A model generated the notes under the pieces. The model was not told the origin of the DNA. It ran no database searches and saw only the letters and a list, made by a program, of their open reading frames with translations. The position numbers and the translations under genes were made by a program. From NCBI GenBank assembly GCA_026225945.1, contig JAMJFZ010001815.1:19759501-19823500 (forward strand): a stretch of 64,000 bases of DNA. Reading direction: 5' to 3'. Positions 33,423 to 45,859 of the stretch are shown here, piece by piece (within the stretch, counting starts at the first letter, position 1; the number at the start of each line of letters is the position of its first letter). This DNA comes from Cricetomys ansorgei. Its lineage: Eukaryota > Chordata > Mammalia > Rodentia > Nesomyidae.

Positions 33423-34700
33423 CATTACTTTCTCCCATTATTTTTAGATTCTGGAAAGGGAATGGCATAAAAAGGTATTCCTACTCAGTCTTTAAGAATA
33501 GCTAAGGAAAATAGGACATTGCTAAGTAAGCAAGAACATTTGTGTCTCCGTCTCATGCCTACATTTGCAATAAAATGAATAGTCAACAAGATTAAGTTTC
33601 TTTTATGGGACTCTCCATACTTTCTATCCTTAAGCCAATGACTTCTTGTGTTCTCCCTTGATTTAAAGAGCCTGACAAATAGATAAAACCAGTGAGGTGT
33701 GTGAGCACCTGTATTAAAGTCCAAAGGGAAAATCTTCTTGCTCACAGGCTCAGCACACCTGAGAAAACTGAGTTTTACTGGGTTAACCGCATATTTGACT
33801 GCAGATGACCCTGAAACAAGGTTTTTACTGGCTCCGGTAAAAGTATATATTGTTGCTTCATCATTTCCATTCAAGATACATATATTTTTTTCCAGTAACT
33901 TAAAACTCTAAATATCTAAAGGGCACAGCCAGGAAGGATGGAGGAAGCTGAGGCGAGCTGGTGCAGGAAACATCAGACAGTATTCTTTTATCAGCTTTTC
34001 TTAGACCTAGTATTCTGGTTTGTTTATCATTTCAGCGATTCAATGACAGATACGCATTCATGCCTATGCACAATGTTGATCCTTAAAAATTCCCGACTGT
34101 TTTAAAGTATGGGGATTTTTGTAATTATACACTATGGCCCTGAAGTAACCTTTTATCGTTTTCATGTTAGGTATTTGAACAAAAACAATGTTTTCTTTTG
34201 CACAGGTTCAGAGCTTTATAAGATGCTTTTATGTGGCTTAACGTACTTTACCATCCCTGAACTACTAATTGATGGGGAGTTTGTGTTCATCTCTTTTTCT
34301 GTTTCAAATCTATAAAATTTGCAGCTTTGTCCTTTTGAATATTTTGCCAAAGGCCACAGAATAAGTAAAGGATACTCTGGGAAAAACTGGGGCAGTACTT
34401 TTTTGACATGTCAAATTTCAAGTATGGTTTTTTGCTGTTGTTGCATATTTGTTTTAAATTCCTGAACTTGAATATCATCACCTGGTTAAGAAAGTCTTAG
34501 TTTAGTGACTATAAGGAAATCCTTATTTTCATTTGAGGGAAGAAAAGCCAACAACTTTTCCTACTAGGCCTGGCTCCTACAAGATACTGATTTGCCTCAT
34601 TATCTTTTAATAAACAGGAACTATGTATGAATTAGTACCAGCTCACGAGTTAGGTAGACTTCTGTCATAGCAGCACAAAATCCCAGGTAAATGATTTGTG
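33423..34700. other. unassigned non-coding stretch
   Basis: No repeat recognised. A 129-codon minus-strand open frame (33485-33874) has no domain, no splice context and low-complexity codon use, so it is not called. Confidence 0.4.
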
Positions 34701-34707
34701 AGGAAAG

Positions 34708-35005
34708 ATTTGCTTTGGGCCCTTTGTTTCATCCATAGTCAGTTGACCTTTGGGCCATCCGAGGCAGAACACCATGGCAAAGAACATGTCATAGAGCAAA
34801 ACACTCATTCATGGCAGTCAGGAAACAAAGAAAGCAGACAAGAAGGGTCTCAAATTCCCTTTATGTGCAAACCCCCAATGGCACAACACCCTCCTATTGG
34901 GCTCTACCTCCCAGCTCCTAAAGGTTTTACTACCTGCCAAAGGAGCTAAAGCCTGGCCACCAAGTGTTTAACACACAGGCCTTTGGGGTATTCAAGACCT
35001 AAAGT
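34708..35005 (-). mobile_element. MaLR-type LTR, old, reverse orientation
   Basis: The plus strand reads 'cagttgacctttgggcc', 'gaggcagaacaccatggc', 'aaaacactcattcatggcag', 'gaagggtctcaaattccctt', 'aaacccccaatggcac', 'aaaggttttactacctgcc' and 'caggcctttggggtattc'. That is the antisense order of a MaLR-type LTR. Confidence 0.65.
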
Positions 35006-35229
35006 CTAGTAGCTAGCTTATAGAATATATTCCTTCTACTCTTTTACCAGCTAAAATCTCCAAGTTCTGCATGGTGACGGCACATGACTACATAGTGACT
35101 CCAGCACACTCCAAGGACATGTGTTTTAGAGTAGTCGTGACCAAGGGAGACCCACGAATATTTTTATATCCTTAATTATTATAAAACTTGTTAAGGTGTG
35201 TGAAAGACAACCACTCTCCATATGCATTA

Positions 35230-35253
35230 CCTTATTATTATTATTATTATTAT
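35230..35253. repeat. (TTA)n microsatellite
   Basis: About seven to eight TTA units. Confidence 0.95.
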
Positions 35254-35440
35254 TTCTTCTTTTTCTCTCTGGTTGACTACTGTTAACAATAGGATGCTTT
35301 GCTGAACTATCCCAGTTGGGAGGAATTGCTCTCAGACACTGGATTGGATATGTAAGAGCTGGTAATATTTCATAATCCAATTTCTGCATAATCCTCCAAC
35401 ATACACTCTCCCCTTCCACCGTATTTTCCAGTAAAGGACC

Positions 35441-35447
35441 TTTCTTT

Positions 35448-35515
<68 letters not shown>

Positions 35516-35519
35516 TTTT
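35441..35519. repeat. (TTTC)n microsatellite
   Basis: About 18 TTTC units. A polypyrimidine tract, so non-B (triplex) structure is possible. Confidence 0.98.
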
Positions 35520-38184
35520 TATATTCAATTCCTGTTTTTCTAGCCAGAAAACATCATTACCTCTTTCCCTGAAGAGAATTCCACCTGCTTATCTCCCAGA
35601 CTACAGAGTCTGAGGAGCTGACACACTACCAGGAGCGTGTCCCTCTCTCCCACCTCAGCTTAGGCACTTGCTTCAGCTCTGCTGCTATCAAGTTTTAAAC
35701 GAAAACCGCAACTCCACCAGGAAATACATGAAGATGTGACTGTGGTTAGATTTAGCATCTGATAACCGAAATTTCACAAACAGGGAAAAAAAAAGGAGGT
35801 CCCTCTGTGGAAATAAGCACTATAAATTCCCCGAAGGTAAAGATTAAGGGATCATTACCCAAACTAGTGGTAAAAATTGGTGATATTGTATGCAAAAATG
35901 GTTAAGATCTCAGATGAAGCCAAGGGAAACCACTATTAGCAGGTACGGAACTGGGCTCTTTCAGGAACATCATCTGTCTTTAGAGTCCCGTGCTTTGACA
36001 ACATGACCCTGGCCAAACTGTCCTCCTGCTATAGATCAGTGACTGTGCTCTGCTCCTCTTTTTTGTCTCTTTGGTTGTGTCTCTTTGACATTATCTTCTA
36101 CCTATATTTATAGTGTGGATGTGTTGGGTAGGGGGTAAAATAACTCTAGTTCAGAGACCCATACTTTTAAAGAATTGTTCTCAGACAGCCTCACTTGAGA
36201 GACTTTTCCTGGGAGTCTCATTTTCATCAGGACTTCCTAAGAGCTCCAAGATCTACTTTAGGCAGTGAAGATGACATTTTGAGGCTCTTGGTAAAGAGAG
36301 GCTGCATTTTTCACTTGAATAGATAAAAATCTACACAGCCAAAGCCATAGTTTAGATACATTTTTACAATAATGTTTCCTAACAAAAATGAAGCCTATTT
36401 TCCAGGCACATATTTTTTCTCTCTCTCATTTGGCTCTGAGATTGGTTGTATAATTTCTGGCCAATGGTATGTCTGCAAACACCATGACAACAGATGTCTA
36501 GCAAAAGCTCATCCCTTGATGGTTGTGCTTGGACAGGCATGATACAGAGGAGGACAGCTCTGGTCTGGCAATCTCAGCCATCTTGAGCTGTCCTCAGGTC
36601 CCTGGTATATGAATGCAGCCACAAGTAGTGTGTTAAGGAACGAACCCTCGGGGTCTTAAGAAATAATAAAATATTATGGTTTAAGTAAGTAAGTTTAGAA
36701 TGATTATTTAATCAGTATTACATAAATAAAATAACAAGTTATAATCCATCTGAAAAATTCATTCAAAAATACACTTACAGGGGAAAGATTACCTTCCCAG
36801 TCAGGAATGGTACCTTTCTAATATATGTTTTAATCAAGAGGTGGCAGAAACCTGCATTTATGCATGTAGTTCAGAGCTCTCATGAACAGCATCAATTTTA
36901 TAGATTTCTGTGATTTTTGCCTCTAGTTATTAGTGAGTAATCACCAAAACTGAAAAAAAGGGAGAGAAGGAAAAAAAAAAACACACCAAAAGCATCCTAA
37001 GATGTTCTATTGTTATCTTGGCCTTCCAATTGTCCCTGCTAACAGTCTTTAATATCATCTGTCACTATGAAGTCAAGGGTAATCATCAAGCCTGATTATA
37101 TTCCCAGTGTTTTAATGCATTTAGGAATAGTTTCTTTTCAATACATTGTAGGATTGCATTGTTTGGAGAACAAAAGCATTTGGGGAACAAATCAATAGCA
37201 AGATGCACACCCAAAGGAAATTACAGACGAGGAAACAGGATCACTTTATAACTATTTGCAGTACATCCTAGATTAACTTTCTGAACTCTTCCAATAAAAG
37301 CAAAAAATACAAATCGAATTCTACAACATAGCTTTCCTAGAATTTCATGCCTGGGTTAGTATCAAACATACAGATAATAAGATTCCTGGGGAAAAAATGA
37401 AAATGCAATTCTATTAACTCAAATTCTATTAACTCACCTTTTTATATTTTAGAACAATGTACATATACCCAAAGTAAGTTTTACGCATATACCATTGCCC
37501 TAGTCAGAAAACAGACATAAATCTATTCTCATTAAAAGGCTTGTCTAATGTCTCTGTCTGGGGAGAAATTATCTTTTAAAACAATGGGAGTGAGAGAAAC
37601 ATTTGGTTTCAGCTCCGATCTGCACAGAGCTTGGAAGTCACTGCAAGCTTTTGATCACCTCCTCCTATATAAAAAAAGGAGAAAAACTAAAATTGAATTT
37701 TTTGGGACCTCAAAAGAGTTGTTTTTAGGTCCTAGCCTAAAAACAATGTGTCTCCCAGAATTTGGGTCAGTTAATGCACCCACAGTTTCAACTGTGACTT
37801 GGTAACCTTTTGTAGAAACTTCTGGAAGGAGCACGTCAAAAGCAATTTGAGTGAATACTAGAGGCGGAGCCTGGACGCATGTGAGACTGAGAAGCTGATG
37901 AGATCTGCATCTCCAGCAGGGCCCTCAAGAATCCGTTCAGATACTTATGGTAGACACCTAAGGAAGATCAAGCCGTGGTTAGGAGACCCATGAGTCCAAC
38001 TGTGAAATTCTATTTAAGTCCAGTTCAGAGAAAGAGCAAAAGTGAATATCTTAAATGAATGTAGACTGGGTGTTTTAATACATAAAATGCATTTCTTCCA
38101 GTTCTGCAGATGGATGTCAAGGGCCAGTAAGCCTGGGGCGTATCAAAGGTTCTCTTCTTTAGTTAAAGTTGTTTACTGTCTAGT
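35520..38184. other. mostly unassigned non-coding stretch
   Basis: No confident repeat. The part at 36430-36600 ('tttctggccaatggtatgtc', 'ctcagccatcttgagctg') may be an old mammalian repeat, weakly. No gene is supported. Confidence 0.35.
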
Positions 38185-38189
38185 ATGTC

Positions 38190-38345
38190 AGAGAGAGACA
38201 GGAACAGACAGGTGGAGGGGAGACAGGGAGAGGGAGAAGAAGAAGGAGGGCAGGAGGAGGAGAGAGAGGAGAGAGAGAGGAGGAGAAGGGAAGAGAAAGG
38301 GAGAAAGAGAGGGAGGGCAAGGGAGATAGGGAGGACAGAGAGGAC
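38190..38345. repeat. polypurine (GGAGA/GAGA)n tract
   Basis: About 155 bp almost wholly of A and G on the plus strand. Open frames on both strands here are low-complexity artefacts. Confidence 0.93.
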
Positions 38346-38349
38346 AGGT

Positions 38350-39382
38350 GAAAGAGAAAGTGAGAAGTACATTTCTCTGATGTCTCTTCTTGTCAGGGTA
38401 CTGATCTCTCCATAAAGACCTTATTCTCATGACTTTATAGAACCTTAATTCCCCACTCCTTGATACTCACTGCCTCTAAGTAGTATCACATTAGAGATTA
38501 AGGCTTTAACACATGACTTTTACAAAGTCGATGAAGGAAAAAAAAAAGAGAGAAACTAACAACTAAACAAATAGAAAATAAATGCTATTATGTTAAAAAT
38601 CACTTTGAATAAGATTTATCTAAGCACACCAAATAAAAAACAAATATTGTCAGAAGGGATGGAAAAAAAAAACCAAGATCCAAGTATATTCCATCCACAG
38701 GAAGTCTATTTTAAGTAGAAAGACTCTCAGATAAGTAAAAAAACGAATGACTAAGGAAGGCACAAAGTGTGAACACACACCATGAGAAAGCCAAACCTTT
38801 ATTCAATGTCAGGTAAGATTAGATTTTATAACAAGAAAGATTATTAAGGGTAAGGAACCATTGCGTAGTGGACAGGAACTGCTTCTCTACGAAGGTGTAC
38901 ACATTCTTAACTTAAAACCAACAGCTTGTCAAAACACAATGAGGTAAAAACCCAAGAGAACAGAAAGGACAGATGAGTGTTTCAGAATAGGTGACAGAAC
39001 TGCTCTGGAAGCCTACACAAAATAGGGAAGTGGCAGCCAATGGCGTGTCTGGTAGCAGAGATAGGGATCAGTTTGTGCCACTTTAAATCTTTCGGTGTTT
39101 GTTTTTAAAATATCTATTATGTATTTAAAAGTAGGAAGTGAGAGGGACCATTACAACTCAGCTGTAGCTTTCAGCTGTAAAGGTGGGTAGCAAGACCTCT
39201 GGTATTTATTTTTCAGTGTCCCAGTGATCTAAATTCTGTTGTATATGGTAATTCCTCTACTTCCTGCCATGCAAGTTCAGTGATTCAAATAGTTATTGGT
39301 TGGGAACTTGGTCATATGTTATCCACTGATATCAATACAAAGGGCAACCAGAACAGATTACACAAGTCCTCTATAATGATTT
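38350..39382. other. unassigned non-coding stretch
   Basis: No repeat or gene recognised. Confidence 0.4.
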
Positions 39383-39568
39383 TTAAATTTTTACTGTTTT
39401 ATTTATTTATTTGTATTTGTAGACATGCCTGGGTGTGTGTGTGTGCTATGCCATAGGCAACCTATTGCAGGAGTTGGTTCTCTCCTTCACTGTTTGGGTC
39501 CCTGGTATCACATCAGGTAGTCAGACATGGTAGCAGTGCCTTGATCTGCTGGGCCATCTCACTGCCCC
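39383..39568 (-). mobile_element. B3 SINE
   Basis: Reverse B3: 'attgcaggagttggttctct', 'ccttcactgtttgggtccc', 'tcaggtagtcagacatgg' and 'gctgggccatctcactgccc'. Confidence 0.85.
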
Positions 39569-41292
39569 TGTCCTAACTTTTGAGAATAGCCGGTGTCCTA
39601 ATTCAGTGAGACTTTGTTGCCACTGACTCCTGCCTGACAGAATTGACAGTAATTGATACAGGCTTCAGTGAGTTCATCTGTTTGCTCAAGGCTCCAAAGG
39701 CAAAGCTTAGAACAGAAGTGAGCATGACACAGAGTGTAATCAGGAGACAAAGGGTCAAATAATTGGACTTATTTTCTTACAGTTGTAAATACTTTTCTGA
39801 GATCAGTTCTAAAATTGGTGGTTTAGGTGTGGTGGGACGGTATTTATTAAGTTGTGCTTAATCACAGTTAAGTCTCCTCAATTAGTACTCCATAAGAAAA
39901 ATTTTAAAAAAAGTTACTAAGAGGTCAGACACATCTAGTTAACAGTCTCCATAAAAAGGCACAATATAGAATACCCTGGTGATGAAGAGTGACATCATTT
40001 CAGTGAAACTTTTGAAGCATTTTGACATTTTGAAGCTAAGAACTCACAAAAAGGTCAAAGGATCAAAAGTTAATTCTAAATAAAGGTTGGCTCATGCATT
40101 TTAAGGCAGGCCAGATTTACACAACACGCACTGTGGCCACTCAAGGCCCCCAGTGCTGCGGGACGGATGCTGCAAAAGAGGTTGTTAACCTCTGTGTTTA
40201 CTGAGAAACTTTCATAATGTGTCCACTTCCTCTGCTTTCCTAATTCCCAAGTCTTTGTTCTGCCCCAGGACTTTCCAAAGTACCATCTTACTGAAGTTCA
40301 TTTGTTTCTTTGCCTTTTTTACTTCTTATTCCTATAGGTCTAATGTAAACGTGTTTCCAAAATTAAAAAGAGAAATCGACATTTTCAATGAAGAAAAAAT
40401 TGCAAGAGACAGATTTACTTTCTGGCCTGAACAGCACAAAGCACAACATATATGAAACAGTGACACTCAAGGTATTGGACATTTGGGGTGAGGCACATCA
40501 AATTCCCTAAGAGCAAGAGAATGAACAAGGGAGCCACATGTCTGCATTGTGACTGGAGAGGGGTTCCACATCAGTGAGTCACATGTTTGCAAATGCCACT
40601 CCTCAGAGAAAGGTTCCCAGTCGTGGTTGCAGGTGGTGCCCAGGGAAGTCCCTAAGTTGTGGACCTTGAGCCACAGGTCCAGAGAGTAAAGTTACTACGC
40701 TTGCTGGGTAGAATGCTGCATCAGAAGGCACCCATCAGACACTCAGGGGAGTCTTGGTCACTGTACTCAAGTAAGCAACCTCTCAAGAAGAGAACCTCCA
40801 GAAAAGACTAGAGGAACCAGTGCCTAGCAACCACATAAAGCCATGAGTAGTGCCAGTCTCTACCCACCAGACTAGAAAATTGAATAATGAGTAGGTACAC
40901 AGGGTCTTCCATTGTGGTGAATAATTCAGCTTAGGCTGAGTACCGTTCCCTTTCCTTCTGAAATCCCTTAAAAGAAAATGGAAGCAAATTCTCAATAGAT
41001 AACTCATCTCTATCTTAGAACAAAAGTCAGGAATGTTTATAGTAATACGATACTGCTCACGGGGGCAAGACAATATAATGCACCTATAACAGTCTCCATG
41101 ATTATGGAAGCGTTGTATTTCTAGCCCCAATAGGTCAATGGTTCTATGATTTATCAAAATCAGATTATGTCATTATACAAATTTGATAGTGAAAAATCAA
41201 TATTTAGATCAGTTATTAACATTATTAAATACTCTGGAGGAGACAGTTTTGCATAAAAGTTGAAATGATTGGTTGATTTTGTTTTGTTCCAG
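39569..41292. other. mostly unique non-coding stretch
   Basis: No repeat recognised. An acceptor-like site followed by a short open segment at 40337-40455 is discussed under findings. Confidence 0.4.
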
Positions 41293-41904
41293 GTAGCAAG
41301 ACAAACACTGGACTCTGGATGAACGAACACGAATACAAATGATCTTGCTCATCTCACCTCTCCCTTCCCCTCTCCTCTACACTCTACCACCCCCCAGTCC
41401 TATCTTCCTTCCTCTCTTATGATCTGCATCACATGGACTTAGCATAGCATTCCAGCTAGCATTAGCACACTCAATTTCTACTCCTGGCTTCTTTTCTAAG
41501 CTGCTGAACAGTTCCAGCTTCTGAGAAACAAGGGAATTGGGTTTGTTCACTTGGTTCTCTCACATTATATAGGGTGTAACTGTAAAATGTTTTCCTTTTG
41601 TGCTTTTTTTTTCTGAACCAGTGACACCTAACTCCTCTGTCCTCTGGGATGATATATAAGTATCGATCATTTGTCCTCTCACAGAATCATCTCCCGTATT
41701 TTGTTAAGAAACTATGGATCATGCCATCTATTTAACTTGGGGGAACGAACCAAACTCTTGAATTTTTTTTTAAAATGGTAATATAGATGAAGTTCACTTG
41801 AATATATGTATATATTTTAAGTTGAAGACAGACTATGTACTCTTCCAGCAATAAAAATGTTTCATATTTTAACTAAGTGCTTTTCTATGTTGTACTTGAA
41901 TAAA
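41293..41904 (+). other. candidate 3'-terminal exon with 3'UTR
   Basis: A pyrimidine-rich 'gttttgttccag' acceptor ends at 41292. In the frame that skips two bases the exon reads SKTNTGLWMNEHEYK then TGA at 41340-41342. The following sequence is repeat-free and ends with two AATAAA signals (41850-41855 and 41899-41904). I recognise no protein by this short C-terminus. A non-coding RNA exon or chance are both possible. Confidence 0.22.
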
Positions 41905-41919
41905 ACTTAAAATTCTAGA

Positions 41920-41931
41920 AGTCTATCTATC

Positions 41932-41974
<43 letters not shown>

Positions 41975-42000
41975 ATCTATCTATCTTCTTTATATTTATC
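41920..42000. repeat. (TATC)n microsatellite
   Basis: About 15 TATC/CTAT units with ATC interruptions. Scattered further units follow to 42030 and at 42117-42130. Confidence 0.97.
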
Positions 42001-42009
42001 TATTGATAT

Positions 42010-43440
42010 ATCCATCTGGCTACCTATCTAATGTATTTTCCTTCAGTTGTGAAAGTTTTATAATTTAATTAAATACCTTGCCATACTATATGTGAATAAT
42101 TTTCATGATTCTATACCTATCTATCTATCATCTATCCATTAATCTACTTATATACTTGCAGGTTTCCATATTCCTAGCTCATACATCTGCAGATTTCCCC
42201 AAACTCAAATGAAAAAATATTTTTAAAAAATTGTACTGTACATTTTTCTTACAAACAAAAAGGATATGGCCATGGTTTGCATGACATTTACATTAACCTG
42301 ATATTAAAAGTAATCTAGAGATGACTTAAAGTGTTTAGGGAAGTTTGCAAGATTGTATGCCTTCTTACAAAAGTGGTATGCACGTCTCCCCGTGGTCCTG
42401 AAATCAATCCATTGACCCTTGGACACAAATATTAAGGGATGACTCCATGTGTGTGTTCAGTAGCAACAGTGATAACTCTTGTTTCCTTTTACCAGGATCT
42501 ACTTCTGCCATGTTTCTTTCATTTTTTTTAGCTTTATCTCTTTCAATGTTATTTTGAACATTTATTTAAGTGTAAATAAGAGTTGTAGTAAAGAAATCAT
42601 GATTTTCAACAAATGAAGTAATAATAATGTGTCGTTAGACTGAAGGCAGCACGATATTGCAAACATGTGTTGTATATTGAATGAAAAACAGCAACTTAGA
42701 AATGTGCCCAGGACACAAAAAATACAAACCAAGAGAGAGTACTGAGCAGTAGGTTTAATAGCTGTATCTTGTGCTTTGGTTTCCCTCTTTGCCACTAACC
42801 TACTATAAATGATTTAATGCTGTGTCTCAATCTCTCACTTGTGGAAGAAACTCAATATCAAACCTGTTTAAGCTGCAAGATAAAGTTGCTGCACAGCTTT
42901 AGAATAGATGAAGCACGCCACTAGTAACCCTGAAAACTACCTGGATCCTGTAGCATTATACCTGGGCTTAATCGCTTATTTTATCCAGAATAGAGATCAT
43001 TCATTTGTTTAGCTCCACTCTACGGATGCCAATGAACACAAATAGGATAGAGAAGTGTAGGAGACAAAGACATCATCTAAACACCCTATATAACCAAGCA
43101 GAAAGTGATTGGTATTGAGTTCTAGAAAACCTGAGAGGGAAAAGTCTCAAAAACCACAATTTTACTGTTTGAATGGTAGCTTTAACAGAGTAACTTGAAG
43201 TGGCAAATTAAAAGAGTCAGACACCAAATATCATGAACAACAAAACATCAGGTAATATTAAATGCTTCTAAAGGTGCTTCTTGAGATTATGTGGGTTGCA
43301 TTTTGGATGTCCCAATAATTTATTTTCTAAATAGGGGTGATTTGAGGGTGAAAGGAGGACTACAAATTATTCTAGATAACAAGTATAAACTTAGACTTCC
43401 TGGGAAACTGGGAATGTGGTATTGTGTGTGAAATAACAGG
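42010..43440. other. mostly unassigned stretch, possible MIR trace
   Basis: The part at 42775-42850 ('ttgccactaacctactataa', 'tgctgtgtctcaatctc') weakly resembles a MIR core. The rest is unassigned and without a gene. Confidence 0.3.
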
Positions 43441-43538
43441 GTTTTTTTTTTTTTTTTTCTTTTTTTAAGATAAGATCTCATTATGCAGTGCTGGCTGGCC
43501 TGGACTTTGCTGTGTAAACCAGGTTGGCTTCAAAGTGA
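43441..43538 (-). mobile_element. B1-like SINE fragment with T-run
   Basis: A T-run, then 'aagataagatctcattatgc', 'gctggctggcctggactttg' and 'aaccaggttggcttcaaagt', reverse B1 truncated at its 5' end. Confidence 0.8.
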
Positions 43539-43544
43539 AATGAC

Positions 43545-44559
43545 AGATTTTGAGATTTAGCTATGCTTGCAAGCTGACAAGTCAGCCTGTTATGTAATAT
43601 ATATGTGTCCATAAATACAAGGGTGCATATATTTACATATACATTTGTACACACAAATACGCAGACTCATTCTGACAGAAATACAAAACTTCTGGGTGCA
43701 TCAGGAAATGGGTCTCCTATTTTATCACAAAGCATTTCAACTTAGTTTCCTGTACCAAAACTCCCTACGTGGGAATTCAGTAAGAGCCAAGCATAGCTGC
43801 ACAGGAAACATGAAAAAGGAACATATTGGAAAGCTCAGAACTTGCAAAGGGCAATTGGTATGTCTGCCTACCCTCCTTTCTGTGCTTGTAGAGGGGTGGA
43901 GATGTGGCATATGACCAAAATATATTGAATACATGTTTGAAATTATCAAAGAAAAAGAAACGCAAGACGGACTTGCCAATAAGAGGAAAAGGAAATAGGT
44001 ATATCTTGCTCTGAAGTGTATACAAACCTGTCTAGGAGAGAGGCATGGTTGAATGCTTTGCCACTTTCTCTAGTCTTGACATAAATGAAAGGCTAGTGGG
44101 AGGGGAGATGAATATCTATAGCTCTCTGAAAGTTTCTATCTTTAGTTTTATTTGATGATCTTTTAGCTCAGGTGTCTGTGTTCTTTGCTATAAAATCTTA
44201 TAGCATTCAGAGTCTATACATCATTGCCCCCTAGTTTAATGTCAATGGTGTGCAGAAATAACTTTCCAAAGCCAAGGACAGTTAAGGTCAAGTTCACCAT
44301 TTTCAATGTGGCCTGATATTCTCCTAGACTTACCAATCCCATTTAGGACACGGGGGGGGGAGCAGGGAGAGAGAGATAAACAGAGATACATAAATTCATG
44401 TTTGATTTGCCTAAGAAATGAAACCAGATAAATTCCATACAAACTTCTAGGGTAAGAAATGCAAACATTATGTCTGCTTCTGTCATTGCCTAGGAAAATC
44501 TCCTTGAACTTGAATTAAGAGAAAGAGTTTATCATGTGTCCACTGGGTGTCTGTGTTCA
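43545..44559. other. unassigned non-coding stretch
   Basis: No repeat or gene recognised. There is a short G-run at about 44353-44360. Confidence 0.4.
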
Positions 44560-44630
44560 CTGCTGCTCCTGTTGCTATGATAAGGTATTTTGGCAAAAGC
44601 AATTTAAAGGAGAAAGGGCTGATTCTGGCA
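44560..44630 (+). mobile_element. rodent medium-reiteration repeat, short fragment
   Basis: 'cctgttgctatgataaggta', 'ttttggcaaaagcaattt' and 'ggagaaaggg' match the left end of the repeat at 47880-48271. Confidence 0.6.
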
Positions 44631-45510
44631 CACTGTTGACTAACTTACTCTGCTCCAACAGCAGCTGTCAGTACCACCCAACCACAGCTACATCAATGTC
44701 GGACTCTATCATAGTCAGCTTCTCTGACACATGCTGACCTTCATTTGCTTTTCTGTGTTTGTTTCTTGAGAAGGAAGAACCACTCAAGTCTCCTTTCAGT
44801 GGCGCCTTGTTACTTTTGTGTAAGTAGGACTCAAGGGTTCCCTTTCGTTTTGAGCAGGGGCCCTAACATAGTGTCTCTGTGACTAATAAAATTCATTTGA
44901 AGAAATTACACTGTGGGGTATGAATGAGATAGGGCATAGGAATGAGCCTTGCTTTATGCACAAATGGGAGACCTCTGATTAAAGTAGAGCTCTAGTTGGG
45001 TAGAGCTTGTACTGGTCTCAACTCATACTTTCCCCTGCCTGATCCGAAATATGAATAAAGATGTAGTTACATGGTAGAGATTGTGAAAAGAGCTGCCTGA
45101 GTCACATTACCTAAGCCTCCTATACTATCACCGTGAATAAATAGTTTATCTAATAACACAGGAGCTTATGGGGGTACTATTTGACGAAAATATCCAGCTA
45201 TGGGCTTGAGCCCTTGCCCTATGCTTCCTAGGCTTGGCAACTTTAGAAAAGTTTATTATCATTTATTTTACTTGTGCTTTTAGTATCTGTTATGGGAGTC
45301 TATTCTTTCAGGAGTACTTGTAAGTGGTAGTGAATCTTAAATTAAAACATAGTTAAACAAACAAATCAAATCTTTTGATGTTTTGTAAAATCCTTTGATC
45401 TTCTATAGCTGTCAGCTCTAAGCCTGTACTTTCATGGTTTTAAAAATGGGACTATGGACTCTAATTTGATAACTGTAGTGAGGACCAAATGAGTCTGTAG
45501 AACTAAAAGA
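44631..45510. other. unassigned non-coding stretch
   Basis: No repeat or gene recognised. Confidence 0.4.
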
Positions 45511-45694
45511 GTGTTGAAGACGTGGCACTTGCTGCTCTTCTTGAGGACCAGAGTTCAGTTCCAAGCACCTAAGTCTGGTGGCTTACAACCATCTGTAACT
45601 TCAGATCCAGGGTATTTGATGCCATCTTTTGGCCTCTGATGGTACCCACAAATACATGGTATTCACTCACATGGACACACAAATACACATATGT
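45511..45694 (+). mobile_element. B2 SINE
   Basis: 'gtggcacttgctgctcttc', 'gaggaccagagttcagttcc', 'ctggtggcttacaaccatct', 'gtaacttcagatccaggg' and 'gatgccatcttttggcctc'. The first bases of the head are degraded. Confidence 0.88.
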
Positions 45695-45749
45695 TGTAGA
45701 AGTTCATTTTTCATTGTATTTAAAATAATTGCTTTTGTGCACTGTTAGA

Positions 45750-45850
45750 AAAAGGAACGCATAGGCCTTAGCATTTTGCATTATCTGCAGGTGCTGGATT
45801 TCTGTGGGGGTTGTTTGATTGCTAATGATCTGCAGAATATCAGTAGAATA
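45750..45850 (+). repeat. unidentified repeat, copy 2
   Basis: Aligns to the reverse complement of 8911-9020 with shared blocks 'ctgcaggtgctgg', 'tgtttgattgct', 'atgatctgca' and 'atcagtagaa'. Family unknown. Confidence 0.6.
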
Positions 45851-45859
45851 CCTGCCTGT

